Below are positions 23,181-34,229 of a DNA stretch of 64,000 nucleotides, piece after piece (position 1 is the first letter of the stretch; the number at the start of each line of letters is the position of its first letter). A program made the translations under genes and the position numbers. Source of the stretch: Kalaharituber pfeilii (lineage: Eukaryota; Ascomycota; Pezizomycetes; Pezizales; Pezizaceae); NCBI GenBank assembly GCA_015179045.1, contig WHUZ01000053.1:372001-436000 (forward strand), read 5' to 3'. Below the pieces are notes generated by a model, which saw only the letters and a list, made by a program, of their open reading frames with translations, made no database searches and was not told where the DNA came from.

Positions 23181-24269
23181 TCAATGAGTATCCTCTTTAA
23201 GCGCTGGCTCAGGTTCATCCAACCCGGCCCCCACAAGCACAAATCCAGGCCCCTCTGATTTTATCGCGGCAAGATACCTATACCTAGCCCCTGCCTTCCA
23301 GTTTCCACAATACGGGAACTTCCCATCCGTTTCAGCTTGATCTAGTGACCCACTCGGAGTCACCTCCATTTTCCTCTTCATCAAGATCCCAAACTTTCTT
23401 TGAGTTCCATCACTCCCCTTCAAATCCTTTTCTTTGTCCCTCCACCTCTCCCACCTAGGTGTTGGGCTTGTGGCGGCCGACTTTAAAGCTGTCTTCACGC
23501 CTGCAGGGATCGCTAGCAAACGAGATCTCAGTGCGTGTTTGACGCACGAATGTGCTTTGGTTTTCAGTTTAAGGTCATAAGAATATGATCTCCTAATAGC
23601 AACATCTAGATCTAACGATGTGCTCTCTCGAGCATCGCTATGAATAGTGCTCTCCCCGCTCATGACTGAGAGTGTGGGTAGAGAATGGACTCTCACTAAC
23701 GCGGCTCCTAGGACCTCAAAAATCTCGTTTGCGCCGGCGTCTGGGCCGCTGCACACAGATGGTGCTGGGGTGGTTGAAACACAGACTATAGAGCCTGAAA
23801 TGTTATTCTGTGGGGGCCTGGGGGGGATATAAGAGAGTGAGGGAAGCTGAGTAGGAGAGGAAGTTTCATACTCAGAGGGCGGTGGCACGACAAGGTGTAT
23901 AAGAGTCTTCCTTCTGGAAGTAATGGTGCTTGCCAAGCTTGAATCGATGGCCATGTCAGGTACACTTGGACTGGCCATGCAATCGGCAGCTGATGCAGAA
24001 TTAACAAGTTTGGATTTGCCCACATCTGACGGCCTTGGACTTGCGATCGGGGTTGACAACGGCTTGTTCCATTGCTTGGTAGGACTAGGCAGTGGTGATG
24101 GAGTGGATATCCATGAGGCCTGGTCCGTAGCTAGATAGTTCGGGCGGCGTGAGAACTCTGGGCTGAAATCTGGATGTATCGTGCTTCCGGTGCAGCCACC
24201 GGCCAATGGCCTGAGCACTGATTTGACGACACGCCGAACCTTCACTTTTTTTGACTTCTTGTGACCCAT
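23181..24269 (-). CDS. Unknown Ser/Pro-rich basic protein
   Basis: The frame is open from ATG 24488, but I prefer the ATG at 24269. The protein then opens MGHKKSKKVKVRRVVKSVLR, a plausible basic N-terminus, while the 73 residues before it read like an untranslated or intronic stretch. The product is 362 aa, mostly Ser/Thr/Pro-rich and probably disordered, with PPRPPQNN, an Arg-rich segment near the middle, and a compact C-terminus (PYCGNWKAGARYRYLAAIKS, GPGFVLVGAGLDEPE). No family recognised. The lysine-rich start could be a nuclear or nucleolar localisation signal. Confidence 0.6.
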   Translation of the reverse strand: MGHKKSKKVKVRRVVKSVLRPLAGGCTGSTIHPDFSPEFSRRPNYLATDQASWISTPSPLPSPTKQWNKPLSTPIASPRPSDVGKSKLVNSASAADCMASPSVPDMAIDSSLASTITSRRKTLIHLVVPPPSEYETSSPTQLPSLSYIPPRPPQNNISGSIVCVSTTPAPSVCSGPDAGANEIFEVLGAALVRVHSLPTLSVMSGESTIHSDARESTSLDLDVAIRRSYSYDLKLKTKAHSCVKHALRSRLLAIPAGVKTALKSAATSPTPRWERWRDKEKDLKGSDGTQRKFGILMKRKMEVTPSGSLDQAETDGKFPYCGNWKAGARYRYLAAIKSEGPGFVLVGAGLDEPEPALKEDTH

Positions 24270-24488
24270 TTCTCTCGCGGTTGTGTGAGCTGCGTGGTGA
24301 GGAAGGTGTGATTTTGAGGTCCTTGTTCTTGTTGCAGAGTACAAGGGCCCAAAGGTTGGAAGTTGGGAGGTTGAAGTTGATATGGCCACAAACATAGAAA
24401 GTGGAAGTAGTGCAATCAAGTCCGTCGCGGAATTCGGAATGTAGTGCCAGTGGTGGACGAGACTCCGCACACCGGCGCAGCAGTACAT

Positions 24489-25999
24489 AAGCGCACGCCC
24501 TGATCTATAACTTTGTTAGCCTTTTGTTTTTTTCCCTCTGTCTCCGCTTTGCCTCAGCTATTAGAATTCCCACGTTATGCAGGTATCATGTGGTAGGCCG
24601 GCGCGACCATGTGCCTGGCCGTTAGGCCGCGCCGTTGCGATTCTCGACGTGTAGACTGTGCGAGATTGGTGGATGCGCTGGTAGGGGCGTTTCGGAACTT
24701 TAACACATTGTATGCATGCATGCAGGAGAACAAGGGGAGCGGCTCACAGAATCACGTGAAGACGTGAAGTTGGGTAAGTAGTTTTTCGGTTTGGCGGGGT
24801 TCTAGAAGGAAAATAGGGTGAAAAATACTAGTGATCAGAGGAGATATAGGAGATGCTAACTAGGCAGAGTCTACCACTACTGTACTACTAATATATATTA
24901 CTATCTACTATGTATAATAACATATCAGGGCCAAGGCAGTGCCAACGGTTGAGCGTGAACATCAGCTGCCAACCGCGCCCCAATTGTGCTTGGGAACAAG
25001 GGTAAGTCTCGCATACAATGTGACAGGGATAGTTTCCAGGATAGAGTTGACCTGTTGGTTATGTAATACTCGTTATTCTACACGCATTTTCCGTGGTTTC
25101 ATGCTTCACAGAGTAATTTAAGTTCTTTGTTTTTCAACCAACTTACAGAACTCCATTTCCCAGTCGCAGCCTCGAATCACCTACTGAAGCCTACATACAA
25201 TAGCGAAAGGGAGACTTCAGTCATGAATCTCACAATTGAGAAACTACTCAAGTTCAGAGCGTCAAAATTATTATTGCACGCGATGAATGCACAGCCAAGG
25301 TGGAAAACCCCAGGAAGGGGGGGGATACATAACGAAAGAACAGCTCCGGTCATTAGATAGAAGTGCGCCAGATTAGCTTTGAGCTGTTATGGCAGTTGGG
25401 TGGTAATTATGCAACAGTTTATTGGCTTGTATGCACTTAAAACAAATTACGTGTATCGTATTTTTGTGTGTAAAACCAAGTCTGGGCACGAGAACATTTC
25501 TGAAGACTTTTCGACAAAAAGCATACTAGGACCTACTTCATTTTTGGCCCCCTGACAGGTGACGCACATGATAAGCCTGTGAATCTGTGAATCTGCGCCC
25601 ATGGGAAGTCATCCATTATGCATGCATAGCGCTTCTGAGTATTTTTTCCCCTACCCCCGAGTACGGAATAATGATTCAGAAGGCAGAGAAGGAAAGGGTA
25701 CTAAGCTCATGCGGTTGGCGCTCGACCTTGGGCGTATTACTCTGCCTTATGATAGGAATAGCAACTGAACACTATCTTGGGTCTTGCTGAAGGCTGTCTA
25801 CTAGTACCCAGGCGATAAATTTGGCTTTGAGCATTACTCAGTGTAGCTGACACGCGCAACTGCTCTCGAGCCCAGATGGCAAGAGAGTCTGGGCACGAGA
25901 TCAGGCGCAACACGCAGCGTGGCATGCAGCGCAGTTGCATATTACCGAATTAGAAGCGCCCTTGCCGTATGTAGCATGCATAGAAATGAAGAAACTAAA
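24489..25999. other. Intergenic spacer with terminal-repeat remnants
   Basis: No supported gene. It holds two remnants of the GTTCTCGTGCCC family: a solo end AAGTCTGGGCACGAGAAC at 25479-25496, and a compact inverted pair at 25864-25900 (TCTCGAGCCCAGA facing GTCTGGGCACGAGA). Confidence 0.5.
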
Positions 26000-26083
26000 T
26001 ACTAGCTAGTAAAATATGTATTCGGACATAGCGCATAATGTGCATTGGTACCCCTGTCCGAATACATATTTTACTGGCTAGTA
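26000..26083. mobile_element. 84-bp MITE with 29-bp terminal inverted repeats
   Basis: Left arm 26000-26028 and right arm 26055-26083 match at 28 of 29 positions. The outer sequence is TACTAGCTAG and the inner sequence ATGTATTCGGACA. If TA is the duplicated target, the element proper starts CTAGC. A diverged relative lies at about 61579-61660. There is no coding capacity. Confidence 0.8.
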
Positions 26084-26992
26084 CAAAGCAACGAAAACGT
26101 GGCTGTCAACTGTGTGCATATGCAATAGCAAGCATTGCATGGCGCTGCAACGAGATTACATTCATATTACCCTTATTCGCCCCTGCATACTAAGAACACA
26201 TGCATATGAGGTCTAAGCTTACAAGAGGCTTACTGTGTGATAGATCTATTCTAGATTTCTTGTTTTTATTTTCTTTATTTTCTTTATTTTAATTTTTTTA
26301 ATCTTATTATTACCTTTTTGTATGTAGCCTTGCTAGACTGTGATGAGGCACGGTGGACATCCATGAAAGAAACGCTACATCATATACCGAAAGACTACCA
26401 CCTCCCATGCACCAGAGTTGATCCAGCTTGTCATCTGGATAAAGAGGTGTGCATGCAGCGAGTATTTATTTTTTTGACCTATTATGACGATCAAGGTGGC
26501 CTGGGAATTTGAGAATCAGCCTGGTCAGGGTCACGGCTACCAGCGGAACTATCATCTACTTGATGCTCCAAGATCACGGTTATTAGGCAACGCTAACGCT
26601 TTAAGCCTGCGCCTGCGGCACAGTGTGGCTGTCTGATTGCATTCTCGAGCTCGTGCCAAAACCTTCCAGCCAGGCGCAGTGACAGGCAACTCATTCCTGA
26701 GTTAGGTGAAGTGAGATGCACGTGTGCCACATGTAACATACTATATATGGATGGAAAAGGCCCATAACTCCGTTTATGAGACTACCCATAGCTAGAGGTC
26801 TTAATTAGTCTGGATCGAGATCTATTACATGCATATACGCGCGGGAATGGTGATATGGACACAAGGCTATATATAGATACAGAAGAGTGTAAGTTTAGAT
26901 AGTTCTAAGGGTTGGGATGTGCGGTGGACGCTCGATTAAGCGAGGACCTGGGCGTAAACTGCCAACTAAGGTACTATTTCTCATGGGTGGTA
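26084..26992. other. Intergenic spacer
   Basis: No supported gene; T-rich block at 26259-26310. One 64-aa ORF has no recognisable feature. Confidence 0.4.
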
Positions 26993-28735
26993 GAGTGCTT
27001 CACCTAGAAACCGATCATCACCGGGAAACCGATCAAGTCCATTAACTTACATACAGAGCTGCTGTGAATGCAAATGACACTCAAGTGGGCTAAAATTAAA
27101 GCCAGAGCATGAGAGAACATAGTAAATTATTTTCCACACAATCTTTTCCCAATTTGTAGCACATGAGGGGTGACATATACTGGAATATATGCAACCCTAT
27201 TCTAGGATATACTTTTGAGTCACCATATGTGAATGAGATTACCTGAGGCCTTTGCATCTCAATAAATCCTCTATTGCTTATGCTAAGTAAATATACCAAG
27301 TTTTGTGACTATTGGACTTATCAGTACAAAGTTACTGCCATGTCAAAAAAATACATTGTTGCTCACTTAGGTTGATGGCAGTATTGAGGTAATATTTGAT
27401 GAGAAAGATGCACAGAGCCTCTGTAAAGCTATATAATAGTAATACATGCATAGGGAAATGTTTTCTGACTAGATTGCTGCATTCACAAATGGTTGGGGCA
27501 GTTGAGCACAACAAGGTATACATATATGTAAAAACCTGACTTCCTCACATAGTACGTAGCAGTGTATGCCAATATGGTTACTAGAGGTTTAGAAATATGT
27601 CTTAGCACTGTCGTGCTATTGCTTGTAAGCTTATGTAGGATATACATGACTCCATTAGATCCTATAGGGCTACTATAATTGCACTAGTAAGTAAGTCTAG
27701 AATATGTATTATAAGCAGTGAATAATATATATATTACACTTATAGGACTAATACCTATGAGGTACATGGCAGTGGAAATAAGTTTACTAGTTAAGTCTCA
27801 TATTGTCCTTAATACAATATAATTCCCTATGGTGCTGACCCTTATTAGTATAGAGATAAATACTTCAATAGTATTGGTAATGGAGATAGTAAGCACTGAG
27901 AATTGACCTCCACCAGGTGAAAAAGAAACTTGACTAGCAATTCTCACTAGTTCTTCTTAGTAGCTTATATCGCCTTCATGATGGCAACACATTTTACTGC
28001 TGTCACATATTGCATGCATATTATATACATATGCTTATATATTCCATACGGAGTGCTCAATCCAAGTCAGCCCTTTAGCACCCCATCGAGTGGTAGCAGT
28101 GCCGGTAATAGTACATGAAGCTAGCAGACTATGTTTCCGAACCTCTGGTGACCATATTGGCATACACTGCTACGTACTATGTGAGGAAGTCAGGTTTTTA
28201 CATATATGTATACCTTGTTGTGCTCAACTGCCCCAACCATTTGTGAATGCAGCAATCTAGTCAGAAAACATTTCCCTATGCATGTATTACTATTATATAG
28301 CTTTACAGAGGCTCTGTGCATCTTTCTCATCAAATATTACCTCAATACTGCCATCAACCTAAGTGAGCAACAATGTATTTTTTGACATGGCAGTAACTTT
28401 GTACTGATAAGTCCAATAGTCACAAAACTTGGTATATTTACTTAGCATAAGCAATAGAGGATTTATTGAGATGCAAAGGCCTCAGGTAATCTCATTCACA
28501 TATGGTGACTCAAAAGTATATCCTAGAATAGGGTTGCATATATTCCAGTATATGTCACCCCTCATGTGCTACAAATTGGGAAAAGATTGTGTGGAAAATA
28601 ATTTACTATGTTCTCTCATGCTCTGGCTTTAATTTTAGCCCACTTGAGTGTCATTTGCATTCACAGCAGCTCTGTATGTAAGTTAATGGACTTGATCGGT
28701 TTCCCGGTGATGATCGGTTTCTAGGTGACGCACTC
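26993..28735. mobile_element. Foldback-type element with ~610-bp terminal inverted repeats
   Basis: The arms (about 26993-27603 and 28125-28735) are mirror images around one axis: every matching pair of positions sums to 55728, so there are no indels. They therefore carry the same 67-aa shadow ORF twice, at 27299-27096 and 28429-28632. Ends read GAGTGC(T/G)TCACCTAGAAACC and include a doubled AAACCGATCA motif. The arms are nearly identical outside, but the inner 30 bp differ mainly by C/T and G/A transitions. The 520-bp core has no transposase-like ORF, so the element is non-autonomous. I see no clear target duplication. Confidence 0.88.
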
Positions 28736-29276
28736 AACATGATATTCCTATAACATTGACTCTTCATCATCTACTTAGCTTCAGATTAGAAATTTCAAGG
28801 ACAAGCGACAACACAAATAAGTATGGGTTCTACCAGCATAGTTTATTCAAACTAAGCACCTACGGTTATCCAGAAAGTAAAGCTAAAAGTGACTGCCGAA
28901 AAGATCACATCATAGATCCCCCCGCTGAATACCCATAAATCTGCCTGAGATACGGCTAGTCTCGCATACAGGACTTGAACAGTAACTGTAAACTGGCAAT
29001 TATAGCGAAGCGAGAACTTCAACGCCTGACCGTGATCTCTCTTTATAAGCAACCAAAAAGCCAGTAAATTCCTACAGTAACAAAGGTATAGCACATTCGA
29101 GAACACTCATGAGTGGGAAAAGACCAGCCCAGAGGCTAATGATGACCTAACAAGGTAAGATGATGCAAGATAAAGAAATGACTCGAAACCTGTCAGCCAA
29201 TACACTCTCACCTTAGTAAAACCTATACAGAGCCGATATCAACATATACATGACCGATCTCTGGTTGCATTCCATC
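28736..29276. other. Intergenic spacer
   Basis: No supported gene. It probably contains the 3' region of the minus-strand gene that follows. Confidence 0.4.
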
Positions 29277-30446
29277 TCAGTAGCGGTGGCGAGTTTCATT
29301 CCAATTATAAGTTGGATGATTTTCAAGCAGGTGACTAACATCAACTCCAAAGAGCATTCCGCTCCTGTATGTTTTAATTTCTGCATGAGGATTGTATCTC
29401 TTATGCTCTTCAATAGCACGTCGCTCGGCAGTGAGTGATATTTCAAGAAGTCTACGAACAGCGTTTTCGTTCAAATGCCAACCAGGTTTGAAAACTTCTT
29501 CATATGCATCATCTTCTTCCCATGGTGGAGTAATAGGGGAGTCTGGGGATGGAGCAGCCAGACTAGGAGGAGCAAAATAATTCATGGATTGGTTATCGCT
29601 TTGAGATGATGAATCAGAGACCCGCCTTGGGCTGACCAATTGCATTTGGTTAGTATTTAGACTGGACAGACATTCATGGGAGGATGGGAAGAGAATATTT
29701 AATATTTCGAAAGTGACATACCGTTCGCGGCTGTTCGAGTACCTTCCTCGTCGGATTAAGTTCTGTTTTTCCTCTTCCCAGGCCTGATTGCGGATCCTCA
29801 CTCTCTCTTGCATTTCCCAATCTTCCCTCTCCCACTTGCTCAACAAGGTTTCAAGATCTTCCTCTTTGTCACCACTGTCTTTCTTTTCGCCGCCTTCCGT
29901 GTCTATTTGCCATTCATTAACTCTTCTTTCATACTCCTTCTCAACTTGGGGGTCGTGCTTGTTTCTGATTTCCTCAATAATGTTATCTGAGACATCACTC
30001 GAACCAATCCAGTTCGGCTCAGAGGAATGAAGTGTTGCATCGCTCCAGGCTCCCACAGAGCTAGACCTCGAGCCTGGAGTCCGTGAGGTGTAATCACGTT
30101 CAGTCTGACGACCATGTTCAACCCCGCCGTTTCTTGTCGAGACCAGTTTTACAGTTATATCTTCGTAGCGTATGCGTCCACTCGGGCTGGTTACCATAGA
30201 GCATTGTTCTTTTTGGCTATCAGCTGATGATGTAGTAATGCAGGCTACATCTGAGTAGTGAATCATCTCAGGCCTCATTGAAGTGTATTCATCGTAGAGT
30301 CGGTACATCTCAGCTGGTGTTTCTACTTCGTTCTTTTCGTGTTCAACCAAAGCTGGTTGGAAAGCAGAAACACCATGCATGAAGTCTGAAGAAGGGGGAA
30401 CGTTGATAGTAATATCTTGTCGGCCCCGGCGAGCGGCGAGACTCAT
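29277..30446 (-). CDS. Unknown acidic protein with a probable in-frame intron
   Basis: The frame is open from 30494 only with a TTG. The first ATG is at 30446 (MSLAARRGRQDITINVPPSS). The protein is polar, with a charged coiled-coil-like centre (DNIIEEIRNKHDPQVEKEYE, LETLLSKWEREDWEMQERVR) and a C-terminal segment NENAVRRLLEISLTAERRAI ... YRSGMLFGVDVSHLLE. A 90-nt stretch (29721-29632) has a GTATGT donor, a perfect TACTAAC branch site and a CAG end. It is a multiple of three and open, so both the spliced (ERPRRVSDSS) and unspliced forms can be translated. The hydrophobic ILNILFPSSHECLSSLN of the unspliced form is unlike its surroundings, so I think it is an intron. Spliced length is 359 aa. Function unknown. 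Confidence 0.6.
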   Translation of the reverse strand: MSLAARRGRQDITINVPPSSDFMHGVSAFQPALVEHEKNEVETPAEMYRLYDEYTSMRPEMIHYSDVACITTSSADSQKEQCSMVTSPSGRIRYEDITVKLVSTRNGGVEHGRQTERDYTSRTPGSRSSSVGAWSDATLHSSEPNWIGSSDVSDNIIEEIRNKHDPQVEKEYERRVNEWQIDTEGGEKKDSGDKEEDLETLLSKWEREDWEMQERVRIRNQAWEEEKQNLIRRGRYSNSRERYVTFEILNILFPSSHECLSSLNTNQMQLVSPRRVSDSSSQSDNQSMNYFAPPSLAAPSPDSPITPPWEEDDAYEEVFKPGWHLNENAVRRLLEISLTAERRAIEEHKRYNPHAEIKTYRSGMLFGVDVSHLLENHPTYNWNETRHRY

Positions 30447-30506
30447 TGTGGTGAATCGAGAGTCGTCGAACGAGGATATCGTTGAATATGACAAAAACTT
30501 GGTTCA

Positions 30507-30525
30507 ATATATATATATATGTATA
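30507..30525 (-). promoter_or_regulatory. (TA)n TATA-like element
   Basis: An alternating TA stretch ends about 60 bases upstream of the ATG at 30446 on the minus strand, at a distance fitting a core promoter TATA box. Confidence 0.35.
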
Positions 30526-31149
30526 CGCTATTGAAATGTGAACCAGTGATGAGGGGAGAAAAGGGCTGCACTGCTTGAATCTTGCCCTCGTTTGCACTCA
30601 GCTGTCAATAGGTATGGATTTTGAAGGCTCGGGGGCGGGGGATCCAGAGATTGAGCAAAGGTACGTTCAATTGATGAAAAGAGTGGACTGCACTTCAGGG
30701 AGTCTTGGGGAGTATTTATGCCTGCTGCCACAGCCTGATTTAGTGCGAGTTTCTGCACAATGTGCCTATTGACGAATGGCCTTAGTCTCGTAAACAGACG
30801 CTGACTAGAATGGTCTTGTGATAAGAAGTACTAGTGCTGGGGCGATGAATACTGAGAAGATGGTTCAGGACTGCTGGAAAGATGAAAAACTAGAGCGGCA
30901 TGCAAATTAGTACAGAAAAACCTGGTGGTCTCTATGGCGATTGTGAGTCTACGGGGTTCCATCAGGGTTCGGTAAAGCAGCACCAAAGTTAAATTACTTA
31001 CATACGTGAAATGTGGGCCCACAGGTCCCATTCCAGATTGGATTATGCGCTCCCAGTTCTATTGAATGGTTCGAGACTGTAATCGAGACTGGGTTTGAGA
31101 CTGGCTCTTGGAAGCAGTATCTGCCTCGCTTGGGCATGCCCTGATGCTG
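30526..31149. other. Intergenic spacer
   Basis: No supported gene. Short ORFs on both strands have no recognisable feature. Confidence 0.4.
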
Positions 31150-31158
31150 CGAATCTCT

Positions 31159-31226
31159 TGTTCTCGTGCCCAGACTCTCTTGGCACGCTTAATTTTAAGT
31201 GCCAAGAGAGTCTGGGCACGAGAACA
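31159..31226. mobile_element. 68-bp palindromic MITE of the GTTCTCGTGCCC family
   Basis: Two perfect 28-bp inverted arms (31159-31186, 31199-31226) surround a 12-bp loop. Ends read TGTTCTCGTGCCCAGACTC. Flanks CGAATCTCT (31150-31158) and CGAATTTCT (31227-31235) form a 9-bp duplication with one mismatch. This target length fits Mutator-like elements, but that rests on the length alone. Confidence 0.85.
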
Positions 31227-31263
31227 CGAATTTCTTGTTCATGAAGTGGTCTTGTAACTGTTC

Positions 31264-31322
31264 TTTTTTTTTTTTTTTTTTATATCAGTACTCGCATGCC
31301 GCCCCATGGGCTATGGCGGGGT
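31264..31322 (-). mobile_element. Hairpin retroposon stub, type A
   Basis: A 59-bp insertion between perfect 12-bp duplications TTGTAACTGTTC (31252-31263 and 31323-31334). On the minus strand it reads ACCCCGCCATAGCCCATGGG, GCGGCATGCGAG, TACTGATAT, A tail. The inner stem is GCCC/GGGC. Confidence 0.9.
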
Positions 31323-31334
31323 TTGTAACTGTTC

Positions 31335-31649
31335 GTGAACCATACTCAATCGGATTCTAAGTTGGATTTGGGGCGCTGCCAGACTAGGGGCGCTGGTCAT
31401 AACAGTGCCGACTACCATATCTGAGTGAGCCTGCTTTACTGCCTCTGTAGAACCTGCAAATGGCCCTTCTTTCCACACTTCACCTAAATAAAACAACCTG
31501 AAGATGTTTTCGATGTTTTCACTAGGTTACCAACTCCTATCTTGTTCCTTCAAGACTGTAAATGTGGGGTTTGAGACTGAATACACAATGCTAGCCTGGG
31601 ATGAAAAGGATTCAGCTGCAGCGTTTTGTTGTGGTTGCTGAAGCCACAG
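31335..31649. other. Intergenic spacer
   Basis: No supported gene in this 0.3-kb stretch. Confidence 0.4.
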
Positions 31650-31651
31650 TA

Positions 31652-31730
31652 CTCGCTCATCCAGAAAGTATTGGAACGGCTGACTAATTATGCGCTAGTC
31701 AGACGTTCCAACACTTTTCAAACGAGCGAG
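31652..31730. mobile_element. 79-bp TA-flanked MITE (CTCGCT...AAAGTATTGGAAC ends)
   Basis: The element starts CTCGCTCATCCAGAAAGTAT and its right end is the diverged reverse complement (...CACTTTTCAAACGAGCGAG), flanked by TA on both sides (31650-31651, 31731-31732). Ends match the larger element at 37135-37294. The TA target suggests Tc1/mariner-type mobilisation. Confidence 0.8.
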
Positions 31731-31732
31731 TA

Positions 31733-33540
31733 CTTACGATCACCTTGCCGCTGCGAGACTATGGGGGCGAGGCTACCATAGCTATATGCCCTGCCGTACT
31801 ATCCCACGTCCAGCCCTTTTCATTCATGTGATCACGACTGCCTCAGAGACTTTTAAATTGAGGACACGGGAACCTGAACACGAGACTTGGAGCACGGCTG
31901 CCGTGTTGACTCGCAAAATTTAATGTAGGTACCAGTCCTGCAGCTGAGAAGTAATTTTTGTTTCCAAGGCGGAAGAAGCTGACTTTATGAATTATCCAAG
32001 TTGATTACATACAGGGAAGTGAAGAAAAAGCAAGGAAAGATAACAATAGAATACAAGAACAGCAAAGACTAGATATATAGGATCTTCAGCATGCAACTCA
32101 AGCAGTGTACTTGTAAGCTGACATCTGTCGGGGTATCACATCCAAGTCTTGCGCTTGAGAGTACATCTCAATCTTTTAATTCTAGGCCTCTGTTGGTAAG
32201 ATTTAGTGTCGAGCCATACGCAGCCTGGGGTTCACAAGCCAACTTTACCCGCCACCAACGGGGCCTACCCGATCCCGGCCATTCTTCACTCAACCTGAGA
32301 ATGTTTAGCCTCATAAATACTATTATCCGACGAATCTCCATAGCAGAGTAAGAGTGACAGGATATATTCCCATCACGATATGAAGACAGTCAAATAACAG
32401 CAAAATCTGTACAGAAACATGACAAAACATCTCGGCCATCTCCTCTTTCCGCGCTGGCAAAAAAGAGAGAGGATAGTGCCAAATCAATGTCACGCCGGGA
32501 CTAAAATCGAAACTCGATCTAAAGATAGAAACATGGGAGATATATATTCCAGTCCCAGATATATGCTGCGATCGACGTTATGCTCGCTCGATAGCAGGAA
32601 CACAGTGCTTACGAGCGTGAAGTGCCTTAATCCTCATCATCGTCATGTAGGGCATCAGGACCTCGAGATCACCCAGCATCATGTGACCATGCTCTTCTGT
32701 TGGAGCATCGTCAAGGTCCTCGAACCAAACGACGGGTCCCAGGATTGCAAACGCCCTTCTCCTACAATACCGTAATACCGTGATGGCGGTCTCTGCTGTA
32801 AAACGCAGATGTTTCCCTTCCCTGCAACAGGCCCAAGTGCTTTTTTCATTCCGTGCCTTACTTTCATTTCCCCATGTACTTTTTCCTCAAGGATCGTCGA
32901 ATTGTTGATGCTCTTCTGCATCAAGGCTCACAAACCAACGTTATTTGCATAGGTGCAGTTTTCACAAGCTGTCATTATGCATCCTTGATTCCTTGTGCGG
33001 GACCTTGACCACTACACACTGAATAAACACAGTCTCTGCATTGGGGTAATCTTAGAAAAGCCCTGGCACTATCTGCTCATTGGTATTAGAAGCCACCAAG
33101 TTTCAATGAGAGCGCCTAAGTCGTTCTCAGTGAAGTTGAAGGACCGCTGGTGTAATAATTGGAAAGGTTGACGAAACAAAAGGCGGCTGAGCAGGCATAG
33201 AGTAGCGGAGTGTCATCTAGTGGTGGAAGTCCCTGTTTAATTGCTTTCCGGCCATCAGGCGGCAGAGAGACTTTCAGCTCGTTAAGAAGCGATGTATGAC
33301 TATCGAGTTCAAACCAGGAGTGCGACCGTTTGAACACTGGGCATCGCTGCGCCCCTCAGCCTCGAGCTCACTTTCCAGTGATAGCCTTTTTTTTGGCTAG
33401 GGTTGTCCGATTGCGGCATGTGAGTAGATCCAAGAGCGTCTGGTTCGTGGCTGTCAGCTTGGGAGCACTTTAACAGTTGATGATTGAGTGCTATGCTGAT
33501 AATCTATGTTGCTAGCTCTGTAGAAAAACGAAGAACGATT
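31733..33540. other. Gene-poor spacer
   Basis: About 1.8 kb. ORFs of 60-118 aa occur on both strands but none has a recognisable domain or splice pattern I could support. No repeat ends. Confidence 0.4.
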
Positions 33541-33553
33541 CTATAGTTGCTTT

Positions 33554-33614
33554 TGTTCTCGTGCCCAGACTCTCTTGTAATCAAGCGTGCCATCAGAGTC
33601 TAGGCACGAGAACA
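33554..33614. mobile_element. 61-bp MITE of the GTTCTCGTGCCC family
   Basis: Ends TGTTCTCGTGCCCAGACTC and GAGTCTAGGCACGAGAACA match with one substitution; the arms diverge inward. The 11-mer ATAGTTGCTTT sits immediately left (33543-33553) and again two bases past the right end (33617-33627), which marks a real insertion. Confidence 0.82.
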
Positions 33615-33627
33615 ACATAGTTGCTTT

Positions 33628-33929
33628 CAAGGCTTGCTGCGAGGCCAAATGATGCAGCGTGTATAGTATTGCTAGTTTATGAAACCTAGGGCGATTTTGA
33701 GAGTACATATGTAAATCTTATATATGCAGGATATGGAGACAAAGTATATGTAAGTGTGCCGGGCCATTCGTAACAAACGTTCCAGTGGCCACTAGCCCGG
33801 ACTACTCGCTGGTTAGTGATTGGCCCGGGCCACTCAGAATTTGAATTTTCTTATTCTACCTACAATTTACCCTCTCAGACTCACACACACACTCGCGTGT
33901 CCACACATCCACTGTTTAAAAAAAACAGC
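33628..33929. other. Intergenic spacer
   Basis: No supported gene. A (CA)n-like patch lies at 33882-33893. Confidence 0.4.
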
Positions 33930-34225
33930 GTCACTAAAGACCCCTCCAGGCCACAGGAAAAAACAACTCTACCAAGGACCCCTCCAGCGACAGGAAAAAC
34001 AGCTCCAACAAAGAACTCCTCCGACAGCAAAAAAAAAGCTCTACCAAGGACCCCTCCAGCGACAGGAAAAATGAGCTTCATCAAGGACCCCTCCGGCGAC
34101 AGGGCAAAAAAATATTACAGCTTCATGAATGACCCCCTCCGGCAACAGGAAAAACAGAGCCCTTCGGCGAAAAAAAAAAACAGCTTCATAAAGGACCCCT
34201 CCGGCGACAGGAAAAAACAGCTACA
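33930..34225. repeat. Minisatellite, ~38-bp unit, about 8 imperfect copies
   Basis: The core unit is AAGGACCCCTCCGGCGACAG followed by an A-rich spacer and CAGCTTCAT or CTCTACC. Copies differ by substitutions and by the length of the A run. The frame is open on + (33816-34229), giving repeated KDPSGDR/PPATGK, but changing frames along the array suggest it is not a gene. Confidence 0.75.
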
Positions 34226-34229
34226 TTAA

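Noticed and set aside
27096..28632. Two identical 67-codon ORFs
   Set aside because: They are identical only because they lie in the two arms of the foldback element; no start context or homology.
33816..34229. 137-codon ORF over the 38-bp minisatellite
   Set aside because: Unit length is not a multiple of three and the frame content changes along the array; a repeat explains it fully.
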